Source: Adiantum capillus-veneris
Lineage: Eukaryota > Streptophyta > Polypodiopsida > Polypodiales > Pteridaceae
Reading direction: 5' to 3'
Assembly: GCA_014529385.2 (NCBI GenBank)
Contig: CM043970.1
Location: 44,372,779 to 44,436,778, forward strand
Length of the DNA stretch: 64,000 bases
Position 1 is the stretch's first letter, and each line of letters starts with the position of its first letter. Positions 50,480 through 61,310 of the stretch are shown here, in pieces. The translations under genes and the position numbers were made by a program. Under the pieces are notes generated by a model. The model saw only the letters and a program-made list of their open reading frames with translations. It ran no database searches and was not told the DNA's origin.

Positions 50480-51885
50480 GTGTGTAAGAGAGATAGAGAC
50501 AGAGATGGGGGGGGCAGGATTTTATACCATGAAACTCTCATCTTGCAAAAAAAGCTCATCCTTCCATAGGTTGACTGATCCGGTTGACTCCTAGGCTGGT
50601 CGCTTAAACCAATCGTCCATATCCTGTTTACTAGTTGATGGCTTGAGATTATTTCGAATAGTTTGAAATCTGGCCTTATCAGGAAGGCTTTCTTTATACT
50701 TTTCTGCCTTTTCAAAGCAGAGTTTAAGGCATTCCAGTGGGTTACTGGAGATCTCCACTGCCTCGTCATCACTACTGTCATCTGAAACAAATCCATTCCT
50801 CTCCTCCTGATACTTGGACATAGTGGCCAGTGCAAAGTCCTCCCACAACAAAAATTACTTTCTGTATCATGAAGGAAAATGTATGACCTATCTCCAAATT
50901 TAAACTCTGGCACTCCTGGTAGCATTAAGTTAGCTTGCCTCTCATTGAAACCTGACACATTTAGAGGTAGCTTGATATCTGAGGTTTTCATTGAGAGAAG
51001 ATTGCTTCGTTCCACCTGTTTTGCTTCTTCTTCAAGATTAATGGACTCCTCTATCTCAGTCACTTCAATATATTCCTCATTATTTTTCTCTTTTTCATCT
51101 GCTGGTAAATCTTGTTCCTCCATGACCTCCTTAGAATCTTTCATAAGACTCTAAATAATCCATTTGAAAATATTAGAAATCCAAAGGATTCTTGAATCAG
51201 CTTGCACTCGTGTTTATGTAAGTTGCACCAATGGGGTCTGTACATAAGAGGCAGTTGATTATACTTCTTGTAAGACTGTCTTTTAGGATCACGGTCTTTT
51301 AAATGGACTACCACCATTTCACCAACATTAACCCTGCCCTCTTGAGTGTGAAGCTCAAACTTCTCTCGTTCCAGCTTCAAGTGCTCACTCTGTTCAGCTA
51401 TAAACACATCAAGGTTAAATGGAGCATTAAAATGCAGGAGACCAAGTCAAACTTATCACCAGCCCCAGATGAAACTGAAAAATCTAAAAGCCTTTCATCA
51501 ATCATTGTAGGGTCTTCATAAATAACTGCCTCTTTTTTCTTTGGGATTGTTGCAACACATTGGGCACTCTACACAGTAGGTGCTGAAAAATCCACATCTC
51601 TCTTAAGTTAGTTCAATAAAGTAAACTTTGGAGTAGAAGAGGACTCCATCTCGACAGATGGATAAGTAGCAAGCTCCTCCAAACTCATGGCAAGCTCCTC
51701 AAAACTCATGGCAGGCTCTACACTAGATATATCAATGGGTTCCGTGAGGTCTACATTCCTCTTCACTGAAGTTTTTAACAGTTCTAACAGTCTTCTCGGA
51801 ACATTTTCTTGGCCAACGATGCGCTCGGGGTCTATTTTCTGCATCTTCCTCCTATGAGATCGTAATCCTGCCATTAATTTCAAAC
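50480..51885 (-). pseudogene. Multi-piece unknown gene, minus strand
   Basis: Pieces in order along the minus strand: a start at about 51873 (MAGLRSHRRKMQKIDPERIV) with tandem EELAMS-like repeats; a stretch near 51470-51570 (KKKEAVIYEDPTMIDERLLD); 51141-51400 (EGRVNVGEMVVVHLKDRDPK); 50855-51144, acidic with SFNLEEEAKQ-like text; and 50595-50850 (SDDSSDDEAVEISSNPLECL to the stop). Frameshifts occur near 51410, 51140 and 50850. A cag acceptor lies just upstream of the first ATG. No known family was recognised. Hydrophilic and acidic, with no membrane segment. It may be an accessory gene of the element at 47-50 kb or an independent host gene remnant. Confidence 0.4.
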
Positions 51886-52071
51886 TGAAAAATATAAGTT
51901 TCTTCAAACATAAATAACAAGAAGAGCACCACATGATCATAGAAGTTTTGAACAAACAATATTAGGTATCTCACAATTATTTCCAACTAATCATATAGAC
52001 AATAACACAAGATGATTAGCATGTGTTCATCCTTTGATAGAATGTCAAATAGCTTTATAGTTGTGAAGAGA

Positions 52072-52162
52072 AAAAGCCAATCAAGTGGATCATGGTGCAC
52101 GGAACACATAAACAAAATTCCACAATACTAATGGTGCACTGTGATCCACTTGATTGGCTTTT
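52072..52162. repeat. Perfect 21-bp inverted repeat (91-bp hairpin)
   Basis: Bases 52072-52092 and 52142-52162 are exact reverse complements (aaaagccaatcaagtggatca). Weaker complementarity continues inward (ggtgcac). A second, looser pair lies at about 52226-52305 (gtggatcacg/catgatccaat). It could be a small foldback element or subterminal repeats of a DNA transposon. Confidence 0.85.
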
Positions 52163-52514
52163 ATACAAAGTAATAGCTATCAAAACATCAAAAAAAATTA
52201 TACTCTAAAAAAAACCCTTTGTACAATTTCAAGAGTGGATCACGACGCGCGAGGTACATAAAGGAACCTTTACAACACTACTGGCGCACCATGATCCAAT
52301 TTTGGTTGGTGAAATATTAAATGGTCTTTTACATTTTGAAGCACAATTCCTAGACACAACTAAACTATGGACCAAATGAAAGTGAAGAGATTGCCTTTAC
52401 CTTTGCCAGGACTAGCTGGCATTGCTCTTGGAGTAGAGATTCAAGGACTGGGAATGTTGTTGTTGGTCTTCATGCTTTTGATTAATGCACATTGTAGGAG
52501 GCGGAGACCTTTTT

Positions 52515-52516
<2 letters not shown>

Positions 52517-52602
<86 letters not shown>

Positions 52603-52755
52603 CCCTTTTCATACAATAATACACTTTACCATTAGCGTTTTTAAGGAAGCATGCGGACATGCAATATATGGCTGGTACAACCACAATAAATAATATTTTT
52701 ACAACCGAAAAATATGTGAACTATTTATGGTAAAAAATGCACACTTGGAATCATG

Positions 52756-52814
<59 letters not shown>

Positions 52815-53011
52815 AACCAAAGAGACGACCTTGCAAGAGAGAGAGAGATTTAACCTCCGAAACGACCTCTGCAACCAAGGTGCAGAGCTCCTTCAATGTT
52901 TTTAATCAATTTAAAATAGCACATAGAGGAATCCGCCTCGTATACTCATTTCAAACCACTTCTATCCACCAAGAGAAGTATCTACAGAGTGTTTGTTTAT
53001 GTAGAAGAGAA

Positions 53012-53046
<35 letters not shown>

Positions 53047-53089
53047 GAGAGAGTGTTTTTAAGTGCTTGTTGGATTTGAAAGAGGACGA

Positions 53090-53128
<39 letters not shown>

Positions 53129-53205
53129 GGAAGCCATAATTGGAGCACGATGCATGAAGGACTTTTTTCTATACGCAATTTTGAGCCCACGTGCAGTGAT
53201 CCATA

Positions 53206-53254
<49 letters not shown>

Positions 53255-53340
53255 GGGGGAGGGAGATACAAGAAGTGGAGCACAGTGCGCAAAAGGCTAT
53301 TAACCCATCTCAATATTGACTTTGCGTGATGTGATCCACA

Positions 53341-53373
<33 letters not shown>
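52517..53373. repeat. Cluster of CT, GA and CA microsatellites
   Basis: CT 52517-52595, GA 52759-52811, GA 53009-53054, CA 53092-53125, GA 53210-53252 and GA 53345-53373. Between them are short unrelated spacers with no gene. The last GA run abuts the L1 below. Confidence 0.95.
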
Positions 53374-53378
<5 letters not shown>

Positions 53379-53550
53379 AGGAGAGAATGGATCTACAGCG
53401 AGCACTCCCTCCCTAGGGCTTCGGTGGTGCTCTGGCTTACGCTCGCGCTCGTCGTGGATTACTCTTCACGGGACCTCCTTCACTCCTACTGCAGCTTCTA
53501 CGCATCCTCAGCACTCGGCACATTCAGGTCCTTCATTTGCTTCTCTTGCT

Positions 53551-54911
53551 ATGGCCTCCTCTGTATTACCTTCTGCTTTTAGAGTAGACCCTAGGGAAGA
53601 AGTTCAGAGCTTAGTGCATGAGAAGCTGGATAATACTCCCTCTTATGATGCGTCGGCCCTGTCTGACATTTTACAAGAGTCCATTACCAATGACCCCCAA
53701 ATAAAAGGGGATCACCAAGTCTCTCTAGATTCCGAGATGATTTGGCAACAAATCTCTGTTTTCAAAGCTCGTGCAGTTGTGCTGTTCTTCACTGGTCGAC
53801 TGCCCCAAATTAACGATATCGGACGGGCCGTTGATAAAGGGTTTGGAGCACAGGTAATAGATAAAATCTTCTATGCGGGGCAAGGACTTTTCGAGGTCCT
53901 GTTTCTCAAACCTCAAGATCAGGCTGCTTTTCTGTCGAAACCCACTGTTATACTGTTTGGAGCGGTCGTGCATGTGTTTGATTGGAAACCCATTAAAATG
54001 ATTAAAGATGCCTTGCTATATCAGTGCCCCGTGTGGGTTGAGTACATAGACCTGCCATCCTTCATGTGGCCATGCATTAAAGATATTACAGCCACATTAG
54101 GGCAAGTATTGTATGCCCCCACCATTAACTCTCCTAATCATAACAAGGCTTGTCTTCTGTGGAATACCACAAACCCCTTTCCACAAACTATAGACATTAA
54201 CATCCCGTCTGTAGGAAGGATGGTGTTGTACTTAAAATGGGGTTCTTTAGCAGGAGCATGTTTTCACTGTAACAAACTAGGGCATTTCTCAAGAAACTGC
54301 CCCACGGTAACTCAATCCTCAGGAGATCTCATCCCTTCATATCCCGGCAGTAAAAAATTTGGTTCCACGGGAACAAATTTTTGTGAAATTTCCTAGTACA
54401 CTTCATCCATGTAATGCTAGTAGCCCTGGGGTGCATCAGACCTCGGTAAAATGTCTCCCCTGCGTATGCGCATGCACCTGGCACCATACATCCTCATGTG
54501 AAAGGGGTATGGAGACCTCTATTCAACCCTACTCATGCAGGGAACCAGGCTAAATCGGGTAATGGGCATCAAGGTCCGGCCTCTTCTAATAATCCTCATG
54601 GTATTAACAGAATCGTTGATAGGGGGAAAAGACCCATTGATGCGGATGGGTTTCAAACTGTCTTGGCTAGGAAATCCTTCAAACCCCGACAGCCTTCGTC
54701 AGGTTACATTAGTCCCAATGTATTTGACATCCTGCAAGACATGCCTTCACCTGACACTTTGGCTGCTATTGAGGCAGCATGCAATACCGCTGAAAAACTA
54801 CCTCTTATTCGGGAGGAGCCTGCGCTTAACCTTGAGGTCAACATGGCGGACAGTGATGATAGCTCAAATGAAGGCGGTAACACTCAGGTTGTTATGAACA
54901 CTCCCTCATGA
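53551..54911 (+). pseudogene. L1 copy C ORF1 (DUF4283, zinc knuckle)
   Basis: Encodes the RNA-binding ORF1 protein. DUF4283 spans about residues 60-205 (VFKARAVVLFFTGRLP, VVHVFDWKPIKMIKDALL, CPVWVEYIDLPSFMWP). A CCHC knuckle CFHCNKLGHFSRNC follows near 54260-54300. The open frame stops at 54396 after a shift near 54360. The tail continues in another frame from 54498 to the stop at 54909-54911 (FQTVLARKSF, TLAAIEAAC). The ATG at 53551 has no upstream in-frame competitor. The final stop overlaps the ORF2 start as ATGA. Confidence 0.88.
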
Positions 54912-57900
54912 AAGTTGCAACCTTTAATGTGAAAGGTCTTAATGACCCCAATAGGCTGGCCATGCTTAATAAATGGATTCTGCAAAAAGATCTCGATGTA
55001 GTGCTTATACAAGAGCATAAATGGCATAAAAGAGCATGAGAAACTTACCATTTCAAAGGATACTCGTTCTTTTATGGGGGGAGAAAAGGAGAGTATTCTG
55101 GGGTGCTGAATTTTATTAAGAATTCTCTTAACCCTCAATGGGTGTTGGATCATCCCTCGGGTCGCTGTTCTGTCTTTATAGTAGATTCGACATGGGGACC
55201 TCTACATATTGTTAATGTGTATGCTAATAATAATTGGAATCACAGAATGGAAACTTGGTCTTGGTTGAAACTGATGACTCTAGGCAAGGGTATTTTTGGA
55301 GGTGATTTCAATATGGTTACTAAAATGGTGGATACTACATCCATAGCCACTGTTATGTCAAAAGAGGAAGCTGCTTGCTGGGATGACCTGGAATCCCTAC
55401 ATCAAATGTCAGATGCCTGGTTAAATGGGTTTAACTCAAATGGGTTCACTTTTGATTCAAAATCGCACATATCATCTTGGTCTAGATTGGATAGACTTTA
55501 TTTTATGCAAGATGAATGCCTACCTGCTAATTGTCAAATGCAAGTTCAGATTGACTTCTGTATGTCTGATCACTTTCCTCTCGTTTTGAATCTTTTTGAT
55601 GCTAATGCTAGATCAGTTAAATTTGGTAAAGCGAGACCTCTCATGGTGAATAATCTGTTGTTACATGATAAACACTTTCAAGAAGATGTCCTACATTGTG
55701 CTAATCATGCTAAGCAGATAAGTACTGATTCGGTTAATGCTTGGAATTTTTTCTGTGCTGAAATGCAAAAATGTATCAGACATCATGGTAAGATGAGAAC
55801 TGCCCAAAAGCGACAGAAACTGGCTGCATTGTGTGCGAAACTTAAACCCTTGTTAGAACAGGTGCATAAAGGACAGGTAACCACACAGCTATGTACTGAA
55901 ATTGAGGATATTAGGGGTGCTCTTCTATCTATAGCTGAGGCTGAGATTGCTAAATGCAGATTCAAATGCAGGGTAAGAGAATTATCAGATGTAAATGACA
56001 CCTCAAAGGGATTTTTTCATAAGCTGAAAACCAAACATAATCAAGAGGCTATCACTAGAATTATAACAGATGATGGGTCCGAAGTCACTGACAGCCAGAA
56101 CCTTATGCAAACCTGCATGGATCATTATAATGCTATCTTAAATAAACCAGTGGATAACTCAAATGAAAGAGCACACGCAATGGAGGTGATGTTAGCCTCT
56201 GTGGACTTTTGCATTAATAACTGTGATGCCCAGAGGCTTGAGGGTTGCTTTGAGGAAGGAGAACTCTACTATGCTATCACTAAATTGGGAAATGACAAAA
56301 CACCTGGAGCTTGTGGGCTTTCAAAGGAATTCTTGATGCATTTTTGGCCACATCTGAAATGTATGGTTATGCAGGCAATCAATGCTATCTGGGCATCACA
56401 GGTTATGGATCCTCATCTCAAAGAAGGAATTGTTAAACTCATTCCTAAGCAAAAATTCTGCTCAACTTTATCACAATGGAGACCCATAACCATGATGGGG
56501 TAACTGTATAAGGTTCTGGCTAAATCAGTGGCTATAAGATTATCCCCTCTGTTACGGAAACATATCCATATAAACCAGTCGGGATTCATTGGGGGTAGAT
56601 CTATTTTGGACAATATTTTGGCTGTTCAACCGGGGACTGAATATGATGTCAAAACAAATCAGAACTCAGTAATGCTACAATTAGATTATGAAAAAGCATT
56701 TGACATTGTAGCCTGGGACTTCATTTATGCTATCATGAAAAAAATGGGATTTGGGACCAACATGAGTACATGCATCTTCTTGCTGGGGCAGCAGGCTACA
56801 TCAAGGATTATAGTAAATGGCAGACTTTCAGGCCCAGTTCAGATCCAAAGATCGGTGAGACAAGGGTGCCCCTTAAGCCCTCTTTTTTTTGCTGACAGTA
56901 CTCATCCTTTATTTTGCTTTTTGGAGAAACAATCAGCTCTAGGGAGAATCAATGGGATAAAATTGTCCAAGGAACAGTTGCTGGCTCTAGATTTTGCTGA
57001 TGAAACTATGATTTTTCTACATGCTACCAATTTAAATCTAAATAAATGTATGTCTTACCTCGCCCTGTTTTCTTTGGCTGCTGAAGTGAACTTGAACTTG
57101 CAAAAATCTGTGCTTATTGATATTAATGCAGACCAGTTTAACAATCTTATTTGGGCTGGCAAGAGAATCCCAAAAGGACATGTTGTCAGATATTTGGGGT
57201 ACCCAATAGGAATACACTCAAATAATAACCAGATGGTTCAGTGGGTTTTATCCAAAGTCAAAACGAAATTCGCTGCATGGTATTGTGATGAGTGGCCGTT
57301 GCATGTCAGACTCAGAATCATACAGGCCATTCTCGTGCCATATCTGTTGTAGTATCTGCCATTGTTGGACTGGAAAAAAAAGCACCTAGCTCAGATACAA
57401 ACGTTGCTGACAAAATTACTTTGGGGCATTAAATGGGACTTTGTTATTAGTCCTAGAAATTAAGGGGGATTGGGGGTGCTTAACCTGCAGGCACATGCTC
57501 ATGCTCGACGAGCAACTATGGTCAAACATATGTTCAAACGGGACACTATTTGGTCCAGATGCATGTGGGATATTATTTCTCTGTCAGTGGTTTACTATCA
57601 TGGCACATGGAACATGTCGGACTGGGACAAATTGTTTTCGCATGCCCCTCTTAAAACTGGTTGCATTACTTCTCAGCTGATGATTAACTCTTGGAAACAC
57701 ACATGCTCTAATTTGATATGGCAAGGTCATCTTAGGTATACAGGAAATTCTCTTGGTCAGGAAAATGTTTTCTGGAGCTTTGTCTTTAAAACTCCCCCTG
57801 CCTTGATTATTAAAAAACAATCCATCAGGTTATTCAGAAAAGGTATCATATGCATTGATCAAATGTTGGACTCTCAGGGATTGTTTGTTCCCTTTTTTGC

Positions 57901-58657
57901 AGCCAGGAGACAATTCAGACTGTCGAATGCTTTCAGAAGAAGTTGGATAGACTTATGTATTCAAAAATTCAGGCTCCAAGTTCCCCTTACAGAGAACTTA
58001 TGGGAAAGATTTCGAGACTGACACTTACCAGGGAATGCAAGTGATTGGTGGAAATCTTCTACTACATAGTTCTACACTTTGCTTATTCCAGATTTGGACA
58101 TCTCAACTCGATGCAACAGATATTGGAGGTTCAACAAATCACAAGAGTGGTGGATACAGCGGCTGATGGTATTATGGAGTCTTCCTTGTTCGAATAAGCA
58201 CAAATTTTTTTTGTGGAGACTTCTCACAGGCTCTCTACCCTGTGGAGAACTTCTACTTAGGAAATGTATTTCAGATGGGAAATGCCCAAATTGTAAAGCT
58301 ATGGAGACCATTAAACACCTATTTTGGAACTACAAAAATGTAAGACAATGGTGGCTATGGATTTTACAACATGTACAAAAATGGGTCCCTGTCAAACTGT
58401 CTATCTTTTCTATGACATTTGGGTTGTGCAAATTTCCGGATGACGCAATGCAGTTTTGTATGCAATCCTTGAGAGTTTGGTTACTGTTTTTTATCTGGAA
58501 TGCTCAAAATTTTGCCTGTTTTGAGAAAATCTCGCTTTACAAGGTTACTATTCCTTGGGAGATTATCAAGAAAAAGATGATGGAGGACTGCCTTTGTATC
58601 ATTGATGGGAAGATGAAAGAGAGATGTTTACAGTTCATAAGTCGGATCTCACATTGA
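54908..58657 (+). pseudogene. L1 copy C ORF2 (endonuclease, RT, C-terminal Cys region)
   Basis: APE-type endonuclease begins at the ATG at 54908 (MKVATFNVKGLND, IQEHKW), stops at 55037 (TGA) and continues 55103-55600 with GGDFNM, SRLDRLYF and CMSDHFPLVL. Linker and RT follow (55600-57352): a TAA at 56501, then SGFIGGRSILDN, LDYEKAFDIV, SVRQGCPLSPLFF and the catalytic motif as LDFADE, the last Asp replaced by Glu. A stop at 57350 and shifts near 57460 and 58020 precede the C-terminal zf-RVT region (HKFFLWRLLTGSLPCGELL, CPNCKAMETIKHLFW). The copy is dead. Confidence 0.92.
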
Positions 58658-58704
58658 TCAATGACGAGATGATGTAATATATATATGTAAATAATAAGTT
58701 TTCC

Positions 58705-58708
<4 letters not shown>

Positions 58709-58738
<30 letters not shown>
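58709..58738 (+). repeat. (GA)n at the L1 3' end
   Basis: A pure GA run follows the last L1 base and is then followed by tagattttattatcg, unrelated flank. Confidence 0.95.
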
Positions 58739-58742
<4 letters not shown>

Positions 58743-58763
58743 TTTTATTATCGTCCTCGGAGG

Positions 58764-59500
58764 TCAAATATGACGTATGGGACCAAAGTTACATGTGATG
58801 TAGTATGTGTATGGTTGATGAGTGACTCTCAATGCTCGCTCCAAAATTGTAGTGATGAGAGTCGCAATGGAGAGCCCACACTTTGGCTGGGAGAGGAAAG
58901 TGTGTAGGTCTAAGTTATGGCTGAAAATGTGAGAGAAGCAAGTTCGGATGTGATCAAAAGCTGAGCACTCTAGTAGTGTGTGGTACTCAGACTCTCGAAC
59001 TTGCAGTGAGCATAATGTGCACAATCGATTTGACTCTTCTCCATTGCCCCGACGCCCTATCTCGCATCGAAGGAAATGGGAGCTAAGCCGAATTGCTGTG
59101 ATAGTGCGTATCGCAGACAAGGGAATAGGCTCAAGCATGTAAGTGTGAGTACGGTTTCCTCTCTCAGCGAAGAACATGGTTTTGTAGTTGGGGGCAATAT
59201 AGGTGGTGTAATGTATGAAGCGTGACCCACCGGATTTCTCCCAAGCCGTAATACATTGGCGTTGTAGAAAAGCTTCATTCACTTGAGAGTCAATTGAAGC
59301 ATCATGTAGCAATTGTAATGCATCCCATCTCCCAAACCACTTCTTTATGTCTTGCATCCATCCCGTGCTCAAGATCTTGCTTTTATGCGTCTTTTGAACT
59401 TTTTTGCTTGCTTCCCATGCAATTGTAGGAAGTCGATGTGAGGGGTTTTGACACATCTTTATCATGTACTCCACAACCCTTTCCATGCCCATAACCTCAA
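58764..59500 (-). pseudogene. C-terminal end of a second LINE type, minus strand
   Basis: A long minus-strand frame reads IEVMGMERVVEYMIKMC, then IRTITAIRLSSHFLRCEIGR, RLCTLCSLQVRESEYHTLLE and CSAFDHIRTCFSH. This is the post-RT pattern of non-LTR retrotransposons of Jockey/CR1/RTE type (short Arg-rich helix, CxxC and HxxxxC), unlike the L1 C-termini elsewhere in the window. The N-terminal Leu-Ser run of the open frame is only translation of the GA tract at 59538-59606. RT and endonuclease are absent. Confidence 0.65.
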
Positions 59501-59536
59501 TTGGAAGAGATCCCGACTCAAGAAGAGGGAGTGAGG

Positions 59537-59537
<1 letters not shown>

Positions 59538-59606
<69 letters not shown>
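59538..59606 (+). repeat. (GA)n upstream of the H3-like ORF
   Basis: A GA run with one C interruption ends 27 bases before the ATG at 59634. It could act as a GAGA-type promoter or leader element or simply be a neighbour. Confidence 0.95.
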
Positions 59607-59609
<3 letters not shown>

Positions 59610-59633
59610 TTTGCATTTATTTCTTAAAGTGGA

Positions 59634-60251
59634 ATGGCAAGAACAAAGGCAACAGCAAGGAAGGCAGGGAAAGGACAAGGGCTTGCAAAGAAAGCATGTG
59701 GAAGGTCTGCTAGTAAGAAGAAAAGTTCAAGTAAACCAATGAAGATATTGAAGGGACCAAGAATGAAGAATATTCAGAGAAACATGGGTTTATTTAGAGA
59801 GATAAAAAAAGCTCAGAAATGTGTTGAGCTTTGTGTCCCTAAATTCCCTTTCCAAAGAGCAGTAAGGCAAATTTGTGAGGAAGCATGTGCTAGTACAATG
59901 AGATGGAAGGCTGTTGCCCTGCTTTGTCTTCAAGAAGCAGCTGAAGATTTCTTACTGGAATACTTTAATGATATCACAATTGTTGCTGCTTATGCTCACC
60001 GGGTCACAATAATGGACACGGACAGTGAGACGCTCGAGAGAGTACGTTGGAGATACGATAAGCTCCTCATCCCTAATGAGTTCATTGACCCTAAAATGAA
60101 GGATATATTCCTAATACCACCAGGCCGATGGGATCATGGGGTTAAGATTCATGAGGTTACTCATGATGTGAATACTAAAGCCAGAGCTAAGCAAGAAGAA
60201 AGATGTAAACTAGAATCAGAGAAATTAAAGAGAATAGACTGTTGCTGCTGA
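59634..60251 (+). CDS. Histone H3 variant-like, CENH3-like, with C-terminal extension
   Basis: One intron-less frame of 205 codons. The tail begins MARTKATARKAGKGQG, keeping Arg2, Lys4, Arg8 and Lys9 of H3 but with Ala at position 10. The alpha-N/alpha-1 region (FREIKKAQK, ELCVPKFPFQRAVRQI) and alpha-2 (LQEAAEDF, then AHRVTIM) are clearly H3. Compared with canonical H3, Loop 1 is one residue longer and is followed by Arg-Trp instead of Arg-Phe, and EAAED replaces EAAEA. All three features occur in plant CENH3. After the fold, about 65 extra residues include a charged helix-like stretch (KARAKQEERCKLESEKLKR) that continues in the next frame after 60238. This suggests one base was lost or gained and the protein was longer. 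It could be a CENH3 paralogue, an H3-derived domesticated protein or a pseudogene. Confidence 0.7.
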   Translation: MARTKATARKAGKGQGLAKKACGRSASKKKSSSKPMKILKGPRMKNIQRNMGLFREIKKAQKCVELCVPKFPFQRAVRQICEEACASTMRWKAVALLCLQEAAEDFLLEYFNDITIVAAYAHRVTIMDTDSETLERVRWRYDKLLIPNEFIDPKMKDIFLIPPGRWDHGVKIHEVTHDVNTKARAKQEERCKLESEKLKRIDCCC

Positions 60252-60461
60252 TGAAGAGGCAAAGAGGAGAAATTATGGGCAAGTTACCACAGTCTTGAAT
60301 GAAAGAAACAACAATATTTTACATTCCATGAAAGAAGGACTGTTAGCAACCATTCCCCTTGCTGATGATACTCGGCAATTAGCTTTGAATTCTGTTGATA
60401 TTAGGATTTTGAAAGATCCCAATGCACAAATTATAGACTCTATTGTTTATTTATGCCTAAA
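60238..60461 (+). pseudogene. Charged linker exon following the H3-like ORF
   Basis: The frame one base ahead of the H3-like frame encodes VAADEEAKRRNYGQVTTVLN and continues to SIVYLCLK. It ends at a GTAAGT donor (60462). It joins smoothly in composition to the end of the H3-like ORF. The matching acceptor (ttgattgtag, ends 60538) would put the downstream frame out by one base, so either the pairing is wrong or the gene is damaged. Confidence 0.5.
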
Positions 60462-60538
60462 GTAAGTGCTCTTCTCTACCTTTAAGATCCTTTAATTTTG
60501 TATTTGGTCTCTAATTAAATCCTTGTTATTGATTGTAG

Positions 60539-61310
60539 CTAAATAAAGAGCTAGCTCCCTCAACAAACCATACTGAAATACATGTTTTAGATCCACAGTT
60601 GTCTGTGCCACTTCGAATTAAAAACACCCCTCATGGCATATTGGAGAGATGGTTTGTCCATTGTCTAATGCTTCAGGTAAAAACTCTGGTGTTTCCATAT
60701 GGATCAACTAATCATTGCAGCCTTGTATGCAGTGAACTGCACAAACAAGTGGTATGGACTATCAACTCCATACGAGAAACACATTCAGAGATAAGAGTGT
60801 GAGTGTTGGTTTAACCTTGTTTTTTCATTTGGGCTATGGATGATGACCTCAATATTGTTAATAACAAATAACTTTCATTGTGCATAGATGTGTAAAAATA
60901 TTACTTCATGTCTATGGAAGGCCTTGTGGAAATCATGAACTATTCAGGGAAACCTTTAAAGCTGTCAAAGTGCCTAATCAAATAGATCTAATTTCCTGTG
61001 GTTGGAGATGTCTTCTCCATGCAGAGTACATACTATAGAGTTTTTTTTCTTTGAATCCATTTATGTCTAAGGTATTTCCTTGCTATGGTTTGGACCAACT
61101 TGGTGCTACTATTAATTGAAGTATTGATCACAAGTTAACCTAATTTTGCAGGATGTTGTGGAGAATTACACATTTGAATATTTACAAAGGTATCGCGCAT
61201 CAATGATTCAACATCTACTGTCTCTTTCAACTCCAAGATTTTTAGATGCAGAAGACAGATTTTTAGATGCAATGTTGCAAATCAAAGCCAATAATAGAAA
61301 ATAGAACAAG
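60539..61310 (+). pseudogene. Ulp1/SENP-type (C48) cysteine peptidase-like exons
   Basis: Exon pieces with introns. 60539-60797 ends in FPYGSTNHCSLVC, where the His codon (60713-60715) matches the catalytic His of Ulp1 peptidases, and continues to VVWTINSIRE, the place of the catalytic Asp, here Asn. A GTGAGT donor and a tgcatag acceptor (60888) join in frame to CVKILLHVYG and NQIDLISCGWRC, with the oxyanion Gln and catalytic Cys (60997-60999). Stops follow at 61036. A last piece (61153-61302, YTFEYLQRYRASMIQHLL) follows a ttttgcag acceptor. Ulp1 enzymes remove SUMO. Plant transposons, notably some MULEs, also carry such domains. Asp to Asn and frame breaks suggest it is inactive. Confidence 0.6.

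Larger units (their letters stand above)
53374..58707 (+). mobile_element. Nearly full-length L1-type LINE (copy C) between GA tracts
   Basis: A 5.3-kb LINE with 5' leader, ORF1 and ORF2. It is preceded by a GA run (53345-53373) and ends ttttccca just before another GA run (58709-58738). No poly(A) tail. The target duplication cannot be defined because both flanks are microsatellite. It is the reference for the shorter copies A, B, D and E and the three heads. Confidence 0.9.
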
